NCBI RefSeq assembly: GCF_964355755.1
Contig: NC_092679.1
Coordinates: 22,506,432 to 22,570,431, forward strand
Length of the DNA stretch: 64,000 nt
Direction of reading: 5' to 3'
Origin: Antedon mediterranea
Lineage: Eukaryota > Echinodermata > Crinoidea > Comatulida > Antedonidae
The notes under the pieces are model-generated. The model was not told the DNA's origin, searched no databases, and saw only the letters and a list, made by a program, of their open reading frames with translations. Positions within the stretch are counted from its first letter, which is position 1. The number at the start of each line of letters is the position of its first letter. The position numbers and the translations under genes are program-made. This document shows, piece by piece, positions 1 through 13,520 of this stretch.

Positions 1-99
1 ATTGTTTATTTGACTGTCCAACCATACAAATATTATAGTGAATATCTCTATCGTGCAACTCAACACATCATATCATAGAAATTACAAAGATTTTACAGT

Positions 100-240
100 C
101 AAACACAACACTCCTTTGGGACACCTCTATTCAAGGGACAATCCTTTAATTAAGGGGACAATTTTCTGTGAAATGAACGAAGGGCAATATATGTTTTAAA
201 AGGCCAACACTTAATCAGGGAACATAAAGGGGTTCTACTA
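100..240. repeat. Dispersed repeat (GGGGACAC / TTCTACTGTA type)
   Basis: TTTGGGACACCTCTATTCAA, AATTAAGGGGACAATTTTCT, GGGCAATATATGTTTTAAAA and AAAGGGGTTCTACTA occur in the family order. A related copy lies at about 2660-2870. Confidence 0.65.
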
Positions 241-328
241 CATAATTGCTTGCCTAACCTTTTTTCAGAGTTTATAATCAATTAATACTAATAGCTATGT
301 TTAAAAAAAATACATATTTAGGTCTTAC

Positions 329-3300
329 CTTGCACACGTTGCAGCCTTACTCTACTTCCAGATTCTTCTGCGGTCTTCGGCAAATTCTTACTACTGTAAT
401 AGTAAGGTGCGGGTACTGCAGGCCGACAAGCAGTGGACGGTAAAGTTTGAGGGCGGGCTTGTGGGTCACTATACTGGACAACAGGATGAGGGTTCTGGGG
501 ATTTCGAAAGCTTCTAAAAAAGTTAAAAGTTCACTTTAAAAAAATAAACTTACGACTTTCTTGCCATTTACACAATTAGATTGGAAAACAGATTCGATAA
601 TTATATGGGTGGGAAAATATTAAATGGCACTTTAAATACCCAGATGTTTTTTTGTGGGTGGGTGATTTAATAACATTTACATTTAGTTTGAAAAGGGTGC
701 AACAAAAGTGAGTGGGGTGGGGGAGATAAAGTGCCTGCGGCATCTACCCCCATCCAGCACAATTACATAATAAATTTAAATTCTAAGAAATAAAATAAGA
801 ATTTATATTACCTTATAGTCAGTGGTGTATTAACTCCTTTTGTCTTGGTGGGTACTCCAGCTGCTGCCTTGCGATGGGGTAGCAAGCTCTGAATAGCTGG
901 CATATTACCTTGCTATAACACAGATGAGAAGATTGTATAATGATTCAAGGCTTACTACACATTAGGTTGATTAACAGACAGCTAACTGGTATGTGTCTGT
1001 CTGCTGTTGATGTTATTCACATGATGACCTTGAATGACCTTTGAGTGGTATACTTAGAACTTTATGGATGCGTAAAATGTCAGTCATTCGATAAGCTCTG
1101 CTTGCTTGAATTACAGTGATAACATTTTTAGGTAAATTTAATTACCAATTAAGTTTTAACGTCCCTGTTAAAATCCTTACTTAAAATATACATTAGTTTT
1201 GTCAGTAGAAATCAGATCATACAAAAATGCAGTTTTTCTATTAAAAGTTCTCATACATTATAGTAGATATGATTATGAAACACACATTTCTCCGAACAAT
1301 GGAAAACTTTGGGTTTGCAAACAAACTTTTGCTAAGTAGACTAGGTTAATACTACAGTGCTTTTTTTTATTGAAGAAGCTCAATCAATTTAATCAATCAA
1401 TTACCTTGCATATTTTTCTGTAACAATCTTCTAGGCCCGAAAGACCATCTTCAGCCCGAATTTCGTCTGCCATGGAGGATGTTAAACTCCCTTCATACTC
1501 ACTGCGGTTCCATCCATGAGGCGAGCCTAGACTTTCAAGATGGGTATAACCACTATTTGCTACTGCTACATAATTCCGTCCCGTTTTCCTGAGAAAAGAA
1601 TGGAATTTGTTAGCGTTGGTCTAAAATCTAAATATTGTACAATCTTTACAATTAATGGAATGCATCGGTGGCTTACTTCAGACTCTTTTGTTCTTTCAGA
1701 ATCATAATTATTTTTTATGTACATTTCTTGTCATTATTATTCGTGGAATCTTGTAAGACCCATAAAAGGGTCTTTTCACACCTGTTTCGGTCCAGTTCCA
1801 ACCAATAAAATCTAACATCAGTGTTTCGTTTTCACAACACTCAACGCCGGCTATGCACCAATCAATATGCGTGTAGCCGTGGGAAAATTAAACATTGACA
1901 TTCAATTATATTTTCTGGAGCTTAACCGGAGGCGGACCGGAGAAAGACTGATAAATTGTAAGCCTATCATGGCATTTTTGTCAAGTGCTTATAAGCCTTA
2001 TTCAGAGAGAAAGGCATTTCAGCAGAGCTAAGTCTATACAAAAGTAAACATGCCTCAGATACTGTATGCCAGACAAAAATGTCCAGCAATAAAATGTTAT
2101 CCCTCGAAAGTCAAATGTTCAACTGGCCGTGAACTTTCCTTCAAATAACCAGTAATGAAATAAATCTGCTCATTTTCACCGACCTATTTTTAAAAGCCAG
2201 TCAAGTTTAAGCAACAAAGCATGTTATACATAGAGGTCAATTTACACAGAGGTAACAGTAAGCGGTAAACGGTGGAAAAATAGAATCTATGTTTAATTTC
2301 TTATCACCAATTATGTGATGTACAGTATGCATGGTGAAAGATATCATGGTGATATAGATATTATTCTAGGCTGTACTGTAAACCTTACAATTCCTGTATA
2401 ACTTTTGTGTACACAACAAAGTAAACAAATTATGATAAATATGCTTTTTTTGTGTTTGCTGCAGCCCTTAATAATTGCTTGAAGCTGAACGATATTAAAA
2501 CGCAAAACTAACTTTGGTAAGCTGCCAAGTTCTGATGGTGATTTTGACCCCTTTGATCCAGGTGAACTTATCCTGTCATCTGCTTTCCATGGCGTCACAG
2601 TTCGAGGTTTAGCTTTCTGGAAAAATATTTAAAAAAATTTAAATTACAGTAGAAAGAAGTTAACCCTTACTTTGGGACACCCCTGTTCAATTCAGGGGAC
2701 ACCCCTTTTAACAGTGACACATTCCTGTGAAACGAGGAAGGGTAAATTTATGTTTTCACACTACACATATTCAGGAAATACATTTGTCTTATTTGAAGGA
2801 CACTTTTTTGGATCCTGAAAAGTGTACTATTAGTAGAAGTTCTACTGTTATATTTTATGATAAAATCTTAAATAGCATTAATAAAAAAAGAAAATACCTT
2901 TATTGGCATTGGATTGAACCCTCTGTGCTCATCGCGGCTTCTCAGCGATTCTACTCGCTGCTGTTGTTTCGGTCGGATGTTTGGCAGACGCAGAATCATC
3001 GGTTGTGTGTACGGCAGCAGGATCGGCGGGTTTGATGGCACGTTGTAGAGGTAAAGAAGAGGATGAGATACAAAATCGGGATCGTTAGCAGGAATCTGTA
3101 TTGGGATCGACTACAAAAAGACGACACAACACACAAAACATAGATTAGGATGTTAATGACGTGATTAATGAAGCTATTCAAGCAGGCTTTAGTAGTAGTG
3201 CTAATTAGTGAAATGGACAACATTTTTGTTAGTGTTAGAAAAATAAACATGATATCCTCGAATCAAACTTGATACACTGTATTATATAATGGTGTGATTA

Positions 3301-6300
3301 TGTTACGATGACGCAATAATGAAGCCATTCAAGGAAGCTTTTTATTTAGCGTTAATTAGTACAGCAAAAAGTCAACTAAAGTGTTAGAAAAATCATCTGA
3401 TATGCATTATAAAATCAAATTAAAAATATTATATAAATATATATAAATCTGATTTGTTCAGAATTATTTTTTATGAAATTTATGAAATTCTGACTATACT
3501 GTAGCAGCCCGTGTAGCAGACAAAAAAAAAAATGTTGTTAGTGGTAATAACATTATTTTGATGAATACAGCAATTTAAAGTGAAAACTATGTGATATTAC
3601 AATGTTAATCAGTGTTATTGTATAAAAATATTATGTACCTACCTACCTACCTAGTATACAGTAGATACTGTACAGTGTACTGCCATACCATTGAAAATAA
3701 CTAATGGGACACTACAAATTATTTACTTTTCTCATTGCTTTAATAATACTTAATAGAAATCCAATTTATATTTCAATAATTGTTGTGCTTATAACAAAGC
3801 TTCGACACAAATAATTAATCATTTACGGTACTGTATTACAGTATTTTAATTGATTTCAGAGTTTAATTAATCTCGTAAAGATTGTCCAGTCTCTCTAAGT
3901 GGCATGATCTTAACTCATTTGGTCAACTATACTCACACGCAGAGTAAACAAGTACTATAATAAATTGCCCGTTAGCCCCAGAATCAAACAAACAAGGCCT
4001 AGTGAAAACCATAAACCACTGCTACAAAAATTTATAAGAAGTGAAGTAAAGTAGATAATTTGACAAATAATTAATTGTATAGTGCTACACTCTGTACATG
4101 AGTGAAATTCGGGGGGGGGGGGGGGGGTATTAATAATTTATAGAGTACACTTAATTTTGTATACAGTACGTTCTTTATTATCTCATCCATAAATTGCAAA
4201 GTGCAAGTGATTCTGAGAAGAAGATGTTAAGATTTTCGAATGAACAAAGCGTGATAAATGGTGACGTGATGTTAAAAATAAAATATTATATTAATCAAGA
4301 AGTTTGAATTATTAATATGAGTTAAGGGCCAGCTAACAAGCATTTATGGTTTATATAACATTGAAACAACGAAGACAAAAAACATGACATTGGACATACT
4401 GTACAACAACATAGAACTTAATTAAATAAAAAAAACAAACATATATGGGATGTTTCCATACGTGTTTGATCGATAAAATGGTAATACTGTATAAATGTAC
4501 AACGCATTGAGAGCTTGTTTATACACGCTATATAAGAATGAACTTTTATTATTATATATTCATAGCCAAAGGCTAAATAGCAACCTATGAAATCGAAGAT
4601 TAAACCAATGAATCGTTTCCATACAATATGAATACACGAATAAGTTTCTAGTTTGAAGCTTCGTCAATAATAATGTGAACATTACCAAAAATGCAATGTG
4701 ATCCGGCGGTCAATCAAATAACTGTTACTTTGCACTGCAACTAAAAGTTGCACAGTCAGTAAATTTATCGGATAAATGCCGTTCTACCGTTAACTGTTAT
4801 TTTCAGGTTGCCATTTAATTTAACTGGTTATCAAAAATTTTTCCAATTTCTGTTTCCAACAAATTGGTGTTAATTTATCCACACAGTTATTAACTGGTTA
4901 TTTTTTCGCAGTAGAAACAGGACCAATACATTATCTATTTCTGGTAAGTTGGTTATTATAACAAGGATGACAAGTACCATAATAAATTACACCTGCTCTT
5001 AATGGCTATATTTATACACATTTGCCACTTCAACATGACAAATGTTTCTAGTGTTATCATAGCCTGCTTTCATACACTAAATATTTATGTTCGCAAATCT
5101 TGTTAAAGCAAAGCAAACTGTGTTACTGCGATTCATGATTTGCATATTCACTTTTCAAATTATTTACCACGCTATAGAAGGATATTGCTGTTGAAACATT
5201 GCGGGTTTGGACGTTTGCTAAATGTTAACAATGCTACAAAGATTCACGGTTTAAAAGCTTAATTCTTGCTTCTATAGAACTTACAGAATCCACCTAGTGT
5301 AATATTGCTATGCATTGTTGTTTGAATAACAGTGTAACACTTTTATTTGATGAGATGAAAACAGCCGATCAATAATTAAATATTACTACTACAAGTACAA
5401 TTTTTTTTTTTTAAACCTTTATAGAAAGTAATCATCATTTAAATGGTACAGTAAGTACAGTACTTACATATCTTCTTCTTTCTACAGGCGTTTTCTGTCG
5501 AGAGGTCATCCCTCTCCCTCTTGCCAGCGGTGGTATGGTGCTCTTCTTTGATTGGCTATTAGTAGTATCCTAAAACAACAACAAAAGTGACAAGAATAAA
5601 ACATCAGAATACTGTACTATTGAGTGTTATTAATAAAAGAATGAAAAAAAAAGAGAAAAAAGATAAAAACAATATCTGCTCTAGTCCAATGTGTAAATTA
5701 CAGCCTGCCGGTCATGTGTAGGTTTACTTTTACCGAACACTGTCTGCCAAGTAGAACTTACCTTAGTCTTCTTGGTAAAACAAACTATGTTGGCTAAAAA
5801 GTACAATCCGAACATGTGACTCAGATAAACCTTCAGCATTCGAGTCCATAATAGTTTTTAATGTCACAGTTACATTTTGGTAAAACCATGGTGAAACTGC
5901 GTGAAATTATCCAAGCGCAAAGAATGGTCAAATTTACCGATCAATGACCTTATAGGTAAAGTCACCTTGGTTAAATTTACCATTTCTAAAGTCCAAAGCG
6001 AAAACAATTTCACAGAAAGTTTTAATAAGGTAATATAATAATAATAATGCACAAATTGCAACTGGATAACTTAAAGTCTGAATTGACACCCAACAAAAAA
6101 GTAAATTTAACCTTTTCAATCAAAAAGAGATTTTATAGAAAACAACAAGACATGAACCAGGCCATTGATGTTTGCAGACAAGTCACTTAACCATAAATAC
6201 CACATCACTTTATTGCACTATTTTAAATTCAACATCATCATTAGTGCGTGCTTGAGAGATAACTTGCATTCCTCTCTTGGTGGTCTTCAATATTATATAT

Positions 6301-8506
6301 TTAATTCAATTCACAAAGATATGCAACTGTAGATCACTGATGCAACTTTCCGTCGCCACAAACTAAGATGGCAGTTTAGATTGCCGACAATTCTAAAATG
6401 CCAATTTGTTTAAACAAAAAAAATTGTTTCCACCAGGCATCCATTCTCATAAAAAAGTACTTAGATCTAACATTCATACAGTATCTTTTAATTACTTCTT
6501 TCAAGAACTATATATTACTATACTCTATGAAAACCAGAAACTCTCCTAAAACCAGACTTTTCTTAGTTCCAAAAGTTTTGAATATTCAAATTTCCAGAAA
6601 ACCAGATATATTATATCAGGCCAAAGGTGTCCGGTATTGGGAAAGTTGATTGTACAACAAAATAGGTTTCTACTGAATAATTTAGTAATAACAAGTTTAG
6701 TTGTTTTTTTGTTTTTTTTTATTATGAAGTTTTGTTCTTTTTTTCAATTTCAAAGTTCATTGCAATAAACAATGTGTATGATTATGCAAAAAAAGCGTAA
6801 CACTAACAGGTTAAAAAGCAAACAAAATATTTAGTAACCTGTACTGCAGTAACTGTACTACAGAAACTGCAGTAGAATAATTTTGGCATAGTCTCTAATG
6901 TCATTAACATTTCTGAATTATCTGGCTTCCTATTTTGATTAAAAACATTCCTGATAGAAATTAATGATATGCCACCTGGTGAAGACCAACTTAATAGTAA
7001 TGACCTTACACATGAGCTGATGGGTCACTCATTCAGGTGGACAATAGCCGATAATGATGGCAAAATGTTTTGGATAATTAGAAAAGTTTTACAGACTACA
7101 ACCAAGATTATTATTGCGAATAATGAAAATGCTTTTGTTTTTTTAAAAATCCTGTATTACTTTTGTTAATGTAATTTTTTATGTTTTGTTCAAAATTTAG
7201 TTTAAGTTTCCTTATAAATAAAAGCCTATTGTTAAATCATTTTTTGTAAAACTTTTATTTACTTACTCTGGACGCACTTTCATTTAAGAAGTGTGCCACT
7301 ATTTCAAAAGTGTAGCTTCCAAATAAATTATTATTATTATACTTTACAATCTGGCAGTTTTCGATCGTGTTGTGGTTTAAATAAATATTAAAAAATATAA
7401 TAAATAAAAGTTACATTCGAAGCAGTGGATACTGCTGCATCAAAATTATGATAACATAATAATATCTCTACTTTGCACCATGCAGACAATAAATTAAATT
7501 TTAAATATTAAAATGTAAAACTATATTCTTACCATGATGACGAAATAAAGAAATATGTCCAATATTCTCAAAAAAAGTTTTGTTTGATTTGCATGCAAAG
7601 ATTTCAACAAAATAAATTCTTGTGTGACACAGGTTCAGATGCCACTTCTTTCTTTCAGCTTTAGAAATAAACTGTTCCAAAAGGTATTAAACACTCTTGC
7701 AAAGTTAAAATAAAAATGCACCGTCTCTTCTTCACTTTTACTGAAAATGACTGCTATAGGAGACTTTTCTCCTCCTGCCTGATCTAGTACAGGGCTTGCT
7801 TGAGGCTACAGCAGCTTGTGTTTTCACTGAAGCCTGGCTAGCTTGTTATTACACTCTTGGCATACCAACATGTCATGCTCAATCCGACATTTACGTCAAC
7901 AGTCAAAACATGTTGGGTATTGATCAAAAAGATTGTTTTTAGAAAATTCAATTAATTGGAAGCGATTCCTCCAAATGGAAATGCCGGAAATAGAATTCTT
8001 CGGAAGTTTCAACAGATAAAAGGAAACGGATGGACATCTCACCGTGAAGGGAATATAAACTTTAGTGATTGAGTTACTGATTATGATATAAATAGTTTGT
8101 CAGTTTACCAAGTACTATTTTAGCATATTTTAAGACAGTTGACTCATTTACACTAGGACGATAACGATGGACAACAAAATATACATTTTTCCTACATACA
8201 ACAGAAATCTTTTTCATCCTACTAGTATAACATAGGCCTAACCATTTATGCTGTCTTTTATGAAAATAATATTTTCACAAGTCCATACAAATAATGTAGA
8301 TTTTATACTTTTTTTTTCCCGCTTGCTTTTACCGCTCATCTGTGGCCTTTACAGAATTAAACTAAAAAGTAAAAAAGTATACTTACATGCCCTAAATAGA
8401 TTCCTGTCATGTTTCGTGTCTGCGTGCGTTGAGGCCGCGACGGCAGCCCATTGTAACTTAACATGCTACTAAATGGCAATTCAGGGTTAGGAGCAATGCA
8501 TTTCAT
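329..8506 (-). CDS. Unrecognised Pro/Ser-rich protein, N-terminal 335 residues (gene continues left of window)
   Basis: Seven coding exons on the minus strand join in phase: 8387-8506, 5468-5569, 2898-3110, 2513-2616, 1405-1588, 812-912 and 329-510. Each has an AG acceptor and a GT donor (the 2513-2616 donor is GTTAGT). The start at 8506 (MKCIAPNPELPF) is the first Met after an in-frame stop. The last exon ends in a donor at 328, so the gene runs off the left edge. The 335 residues seen are rich in Pro, Ser, Arg and Gln, with no signal peptide, membrane segment or folded domain I can name; most of it looks disordered. Exon 3 holds a conserved-looking hydrophobic patch (FVSHPLLYLYNVPSNPP). I do not recognise the family and infer no function. 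Coding status rests on seven exons that keep one frame. Confidence 0.7.
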
Positions 8507-8639
8507 GACGCTTTTGATAAGGTTATTTTAACGTCCATCTTGAAAACATGGCGACAGTCGTAGCAACGAGTCACTTTCTGCAAAAGTGTGCCTCACTGTA
8601 GATAATAAAATAAAATACTATTTACTGTATTAACTTTTT

Positions 8640-9335
8640 ACTTAGCTTAGTAGCAAAAGTTCCCATTTAGTTATCAAAAGTTCCCATTTAGTTTTAACAC
8701 ACGTTCCCATAGTTTCCAAAAGTTCCCATTTAGTTTTAACACACGTTCCCATAGTTTCCAAAAGTTCCCATTTAGTTACAGTAGCAAAAGTTCCCATTTA
8801 GTTATCAAAAGTTCCCATTTAGTTATCAAAAGTTCCCATTTAGTTTTAACACACGTTCCCATAGTTTCCAAAAGTTCCCATTTAGTTACAGTAGCAAAAG
8901 TTCCCATTTAGTTATCAAAAGTTCCCATTTAGTTATCAAAAGTTCCCATTTAGTTTTAACTCACGTTCCCATAGTTTCCAAAAGTTCCCATTTAGTTACA
9001 GTAGCAAAAGTTCCCATTTAGTTATCAAAAGTTCCCATTTAGTTATCAAAAGTTCCCATTTAGTTTTAACACACGTTCCCATAGTTTCCAAAAGTTCCCA
9101 TTTAGTTACAGTAGCAAAAGTTCCCATTTAGTTATCAAAAGTTCCCATTTAGTTATCAAAAGTTCCCATTTAGTTATCAAAAGTTCCCATTTAGTTATCA
9201 AAAGTTCCCATTTAGTTTTAACACACGTTCCCATAGTTTCCAAAAGTTCCCATTTAGTTACAGTAGCAAAAGTTCCCATTTAGTTAGCAAAAGTTCCCAT
9301 TTAGTTAGCACAAGTTCCCAGTTGTTAGTTCGCAC
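8640..9335. repeat. Minisatellite, 21-bp units in a 110-bp higher-order repeat
   Basis: The basic unit is about 21 bp (CAAAAGTTCCCATTTAGTTA plus T). Variant units (ACACGTTCCCATAGTTTC; ACAGTAG spacer) recur in a fixed order. The marker GTAGCAAAAG begins at 8781, 8891, 9001 and 9111, exactly 110 bp apart, and next at 9263, which is 110 plus 42 bp, or two extra 21-bp units. It lies just upstream of the first coding exon of the left-hand gene. Confidence 0.95.
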
Positions 9336-12027
9336 AAGTACTTAATACAGTACAGTAGTTGGCTATTGAAAGAATTTAGACCTCTGACCTTATTGATTAA
9401 TATTATCAATTTCACTAGGCCTTTTATTAATATCAATTAGTGTCTACAAATACAATCTTATACCAATTTGTTTGTTTCTAATCCACACAATATTCTAATG
9501 ATCAAAGTCTTTTTAACATACTGTATTTTATATGTTAATATTTTTTACTGTTTTTATCCTTTACATGTTGAGTATAAATAGTTTTTTAAGTGAATTGAAC
9601 TTTTATTAGTGCAAAAACTCTATATAATTAATCTGTTTATGCTGTTTAAGGCTCATCCTTCAAAATTAACAAATTATCTTTAGTTTAGCTATTTTCTATA
9701 TGATGTATTAATAAACACATTCTTTGAATTCTAAACATACTTCGCTATACCTCCCATAGTTAGGCCAGTTGTCATGGAAATGCTTAACCTCATTACTATG
9801 GCGATATTTAACCTTGTTACGACTGAGGAGGGCAAAGTGGTGTACCTCATGCAAAGAACTGGATTCCAGATGGAAAATAATCAGGGCCCGAACTCAAATT
9901 ATTTTTCATGTTTAAAGCAGGGAGTTGTTAATAACAACTCCCTGTTTAAAGCAAGTAGACTTTGATCATGCCAATGTTTTGATTCCATTAATTTTTACAG
10001 TAACAATTAAATAAGTAACTAAAACATACTTTTAATTAGTTGATTGTGTAATTATTACATTTTGAGGATAATATTTTGTACTTTTATATAGACAAAGAAC
10101 GAATCTTTTTTTAAATTATTTATAAATTTACTTTTCAAAATTGATTTTCCTAATTATTTATTCATGAGTTTCAAAATATTAAGGTTAATTTCAACATTAA
10201 ATTTTCAATGAAAATTGTACTACAATTGAACTATACTAAATGTAGGGCATATATTGAAAAGGTCAAATGTAATGTCTACTACCTACCACTGACTACTACT
10301 AGCCGCCTACCTTGTATTTTTCAATATACCGGTTTAATAGGGAAATTATTAAATTTATTTCATATCTTTAAATTTATTTTCTAAAAAAAACATGTATGAA
10401 TAAATAAATAAAAATATTAAAGTATGAATGAAAAATTTTAGAAAATAATTTTTAATTCTTACTTTGTTTGTATTTAACAAATTTTAATTAGAAGCTGAGA
10501 AAATTTGGATTGACGAAATTTGGATTGACGACAGGTCCTCTTTATGGGGTACAGACCAGCAACAGTCTGTATCTTACTTATTAAATTTAATGATGGATGA
10601 GAGTGACTGTGACGTGTACTCTAGGCCTAGTCTTTAATTAATATTAATTGGTATAGTAGGTTAGGGCCAGCAAGTCTAGAATAGGCCTAGGCTATTCTAT
10701 AACAAAAATAAATATTAAAATAGTCTTTGGCTACAAAAATCTTTCTTATAGTTATACCTGTGTAGTAGCTTGTAATGTAATAAACATGATAAATAAGGGT
10801 TGCCAAGCAAGGCCTAATCTTTTATAAAAACAAAGTATCTTAATAATAAAAAAAAATAGCCTCAGCAAGCGGGCAAAGTGTTTATTATGATCAAGTAACC
10901 ATTGTTTATTGAGACATTACAGGTAAACAATGTCGATCTGTGGTAGGTCTAGGCCGCCTAGGCACACAGTGATAAGAGGGAGATACCCGATCTGATTAAC
11001 CCCAAAACAAACCAATGAAAACACAGTGGTCACACCACCACCAAACAAGTTTAAGTTGTCATGACAAATAAAACTTTTGTATCAATTTAAGATACTATAA
11101 ACATACATACCTAAACCATTTTGTGCTATAACCTGTACGAATGTAACCAGAAAACTTCACGATGGTAAGATGTTTTTAGTAACTTGTTATTTTGTTAATC
11201 AATTCTTCGTACAAAAAAAGGAAAACACGCTCACATTTTTCTCCAGCTCCCAAACCACCACACAGAGCAGCAGACCAATCGCCCTCATGCGGCGGTACGG
11301 TATCGAGGTGGAAATATGACGTCACAAAACAAAGTTATTGAAAATAATTAAGAAACTTTTTAGTTACTTTTAAAACTTCGTATAAAAACCAGTTCACTAG
11401 TTATGTGAAATATTTCATATTTCGATTTTTACTATATATTATTTACTCAGGAATACACTTTTTTCTTGTGAGACAGAGTTAAGAAATACATATTTACTGG
11501 ACAATTTAAAATATCTATGTAAAATAAATTGGTGTTTAATTTAAAAACGGGTAGTATTTAGTAAATTATAAAATACATTTAAAAGGTAATATTAATAATT
11601 AACTGAAAATGAAGATTAATTTCGAGTAACTTTATTTAAGTTCAAGATCTAATGGAAGGAATTTCTTTTTTGTTGATCCAAGAAAATTACGAAATAGGCT
11701 ACAGTATGTCTACTTGAGAAAAAGAAAACTGGGTGTTTGCGAAACTTCGTAATAATGTAGGTCTTTCTAACCATAAACCTACTTTCGTACTTTTCAATGT
11801 ATTGATCAACAAAAGAAACTTCACTAACTCATATCTTTATTGTTTAATATTGCAGGCTATAAAACAAAATTGGTTATTGGTATTAGAGGACACGGAACAG
11901 GATACTAATAATAACAACTAATCGAAATCGAATCAAAATATAATTATTTAGATTATATTTATGTATATTTACGTAGTTTATTTTAATATGAAACGATAAA
12001 GATGAGCAAATCTGTGAGAATGAGAAA

Positions 12028-12062
12028 AAGTCGCCCCAACCGAGACTCGAACTCGGACCGTC
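12028..12062 (-). repeat. tRNA 3'-half-like fragment (SINE remnant)
   Basis: Read on the minus strand, this has a perfect five-pair T stem around TTCGAGT (CCGAG/CTCGG), followed by an acceptor-like TTGGGGCGA and a run of five T. The 5' half of a tRNA (A box, D and anticodon arms) is absent upstream, so it is not a functional tRNA gene. A decayed tRNA-derived SINE or tRNA fragment is the simplest reading. Confidence 0.5.
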
Positions 12063-12650
12063 TGCTATATTTTGATTTTATTTTGCTTGTTACTGGAAGT
12101 TGTATTTCTTTCTTTTCTACTGCTCACTATGTCGGTCGGCTGGTCGGTCGGTTGGTCGGTAAACACTAACTTGAGCACGCAACTGCAGCCGCCATAATGG
12201 CCTTGTTTTAATTAGAGGAACACACTTCAAGCTGGTGGTGGGGTGTCGGATATTATCCAGCATCACTTTGTTTTCAGCTTTTTTTTACATTTAAAAAAAA
12301 TTATTATTAATTTTACATAAATATTTATTGTCTTTTAATGTGATGCAAAATAATAAATCGTTATTAACTTTATTGATTGAGCTATGTCACAAACGTTCGT
12401 CCATGGATTAAAGAATTCTTTATCACAGACATTTGAAACGCGTCAGTCAAACCGTTGATGCAAATACAAAGAAACGCAACACCGTTCCGCTCTGCTGGCT
12501 ATTGTTGACATACATGACCTGACTACTCTTGCAGGAGGTTGTTTAGTAGTCTAGTTTTATGCTAATATTTCAGGCTAAATCGGTACCTGCAGGTATTGTC
12601 TTTTTCATGTACATTTTCTGCAATAGTAAAAGAAAAAAAGAGAACTTGAG

Positions 12651-13520
12651 ATGACGACTTTTATACCACAAATCGAGAAGCTTTCCTCTCGAATAATTCG
12701 AGTGTTGGGTTGCAATCCAGGCATGATGACATTACAAGGAACGAATACTTACGTTGTAGGTACGGGGCGCAAACGAATCCTAGTTGACACAGGAGAAGAG
12801 AAAAAACCAGAGTACATATCTAACTTAAAGAAAGTTCTTATGGAATCGGGATCAACCCTTCAAGAAATTTTAATTACGCACTGGCACCACGATCATACTG
12901 GAGGAATTGTTGACGTTATACGAGAATTACAACTTGACACGGATAATGTCAAAGTATCAAAGTTCCCGAGAAATCCAATTTTGGAAGAAAAAATTGATGA
13001 CGAACGTATAAAGTACAACTACCTGAAAGATGGCGATGTCGTAAAAACCGAAGGAGCCACATTAAAAGCAGTTTATACGCCAGGCCATACCGATGATCAC
13101 ATGGTTCTATTTTTAGAAGAAGAAAACGCTGTCTTAACCGGAGATTGCATTCTTGGAGAAGGCACAACCGTATTTGAAGATCTGTTTACGTATATGCAGT
13201 CGTTGGAGAAATTGATGGGATTTTCTCCTACGATATTGTATCCAGGTCACGGTCCTATTGTCAACGAGGCTATGGTCAAGATTCAAAAGTACATTGACCA
13301 TCGTAACATGCGGGAAAGGCAGATTGTGGATGTGTTAACGAAAAATGATAAACCGATGGAATCAATGGAGATTGTAAAAATTATGTATGCAGATGTCGGA
13401 GAACACCTGCATATGGTAGCCAATGAAAATGTCTGTCATCATCTATCTAAACTTGTCAAAGAAAATAAGATCATTCAATTGAAAGAAGGGGTTGTATCAA
13501 AGTGGAAAGCAAATTTATAA
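12651..13520 (+). CDS. LACTB2: Metallo-beta-lactamase-fold endoribonuclease LACTB2, intronless
   Basis: A single 289-residue open frame covers the whole LACTB2 family length (about 288 aa). The metal ligands are intact: HxHxDH at H77, H79, D81 and H82, then H146 (PGHTDDH), D165 (SGD-type TGDCILGEG) and H200 (YPGHGP). The N-terminal RVLGCNPG-MTLQGTNTY block and the C-terminal helical tail ending KWKANL are family hallmarks. Vertebrate LACTB2 is a mitochondrial single-strand endoribonuclease; no clear targeting peptide is visible here. Possible poly(A) signals lie at 13519 and 13553-13558. All other genes in the window have introns, and human LACTB2 has several, so this copy may be a retrocopy or have lost its introns. 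The frame has no lesions, so it is probably functional. Confidence 0.95.
   Translation: MTTFIPQIEKLSSRIIRVLGCNPGMMTLQGTNTYVVGTGRKRILVDTGEEKKPEYISNLKKVLMESGSTLQEILITHWHHDHTGGIVDVIRELQLDTDNVKVSKFPRNPILEEKIDDERIKYNYLKDGDVVKTEGATLKAVYTPGHTDDHMVLFLEEENAVLTGDCILGEGTTVFEDLFTYMQSLEKLMGFSPTILYPGHGPIVNEAMVKIQKYIDHRNMRERQIVDVLTKNDKPMESMEIVKIMYADVGEHLHMVANENVCHHLSKLVKENKIIQLKEGVVSKWKANL

Larger units (their letters stand above)
8507..12650. other. Intergenic region between the left-hand gene and LACTB2
   Basis: Apart from the minisatellite and a tRNA-like fragment at 12028-12062, I see no gene here. The genes on either side are divergent, so both promoters should lie in this 4.1 kb. A perfect CRE-type octamer TGACGTCA sits at 11317-11324 in a locally less AT-rich stretch (about 11220-11330), which could mark a promoter or a non-coding first exon; this is a guess. 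Confidence 0.5.

Noticed and set aside
6398..7169. Small plus-strand frames (83 and 66 codons)
   Set aside because: They lie inside an intron of the minus-strand left-hand gene, have AT-rich codon make-up and no recognised homologue.
8640..9335. CRISPR-like array
   Set aside because: Repeats are directly adjacent without unique spacers, and the genome is clearly animal.
12023..12065. Functional tRNA gene on the minus strand
   Set aside because: Only a T arm, acceptor-like 3' end and T run exist; there is no 5' half with A box or anticodon arm.
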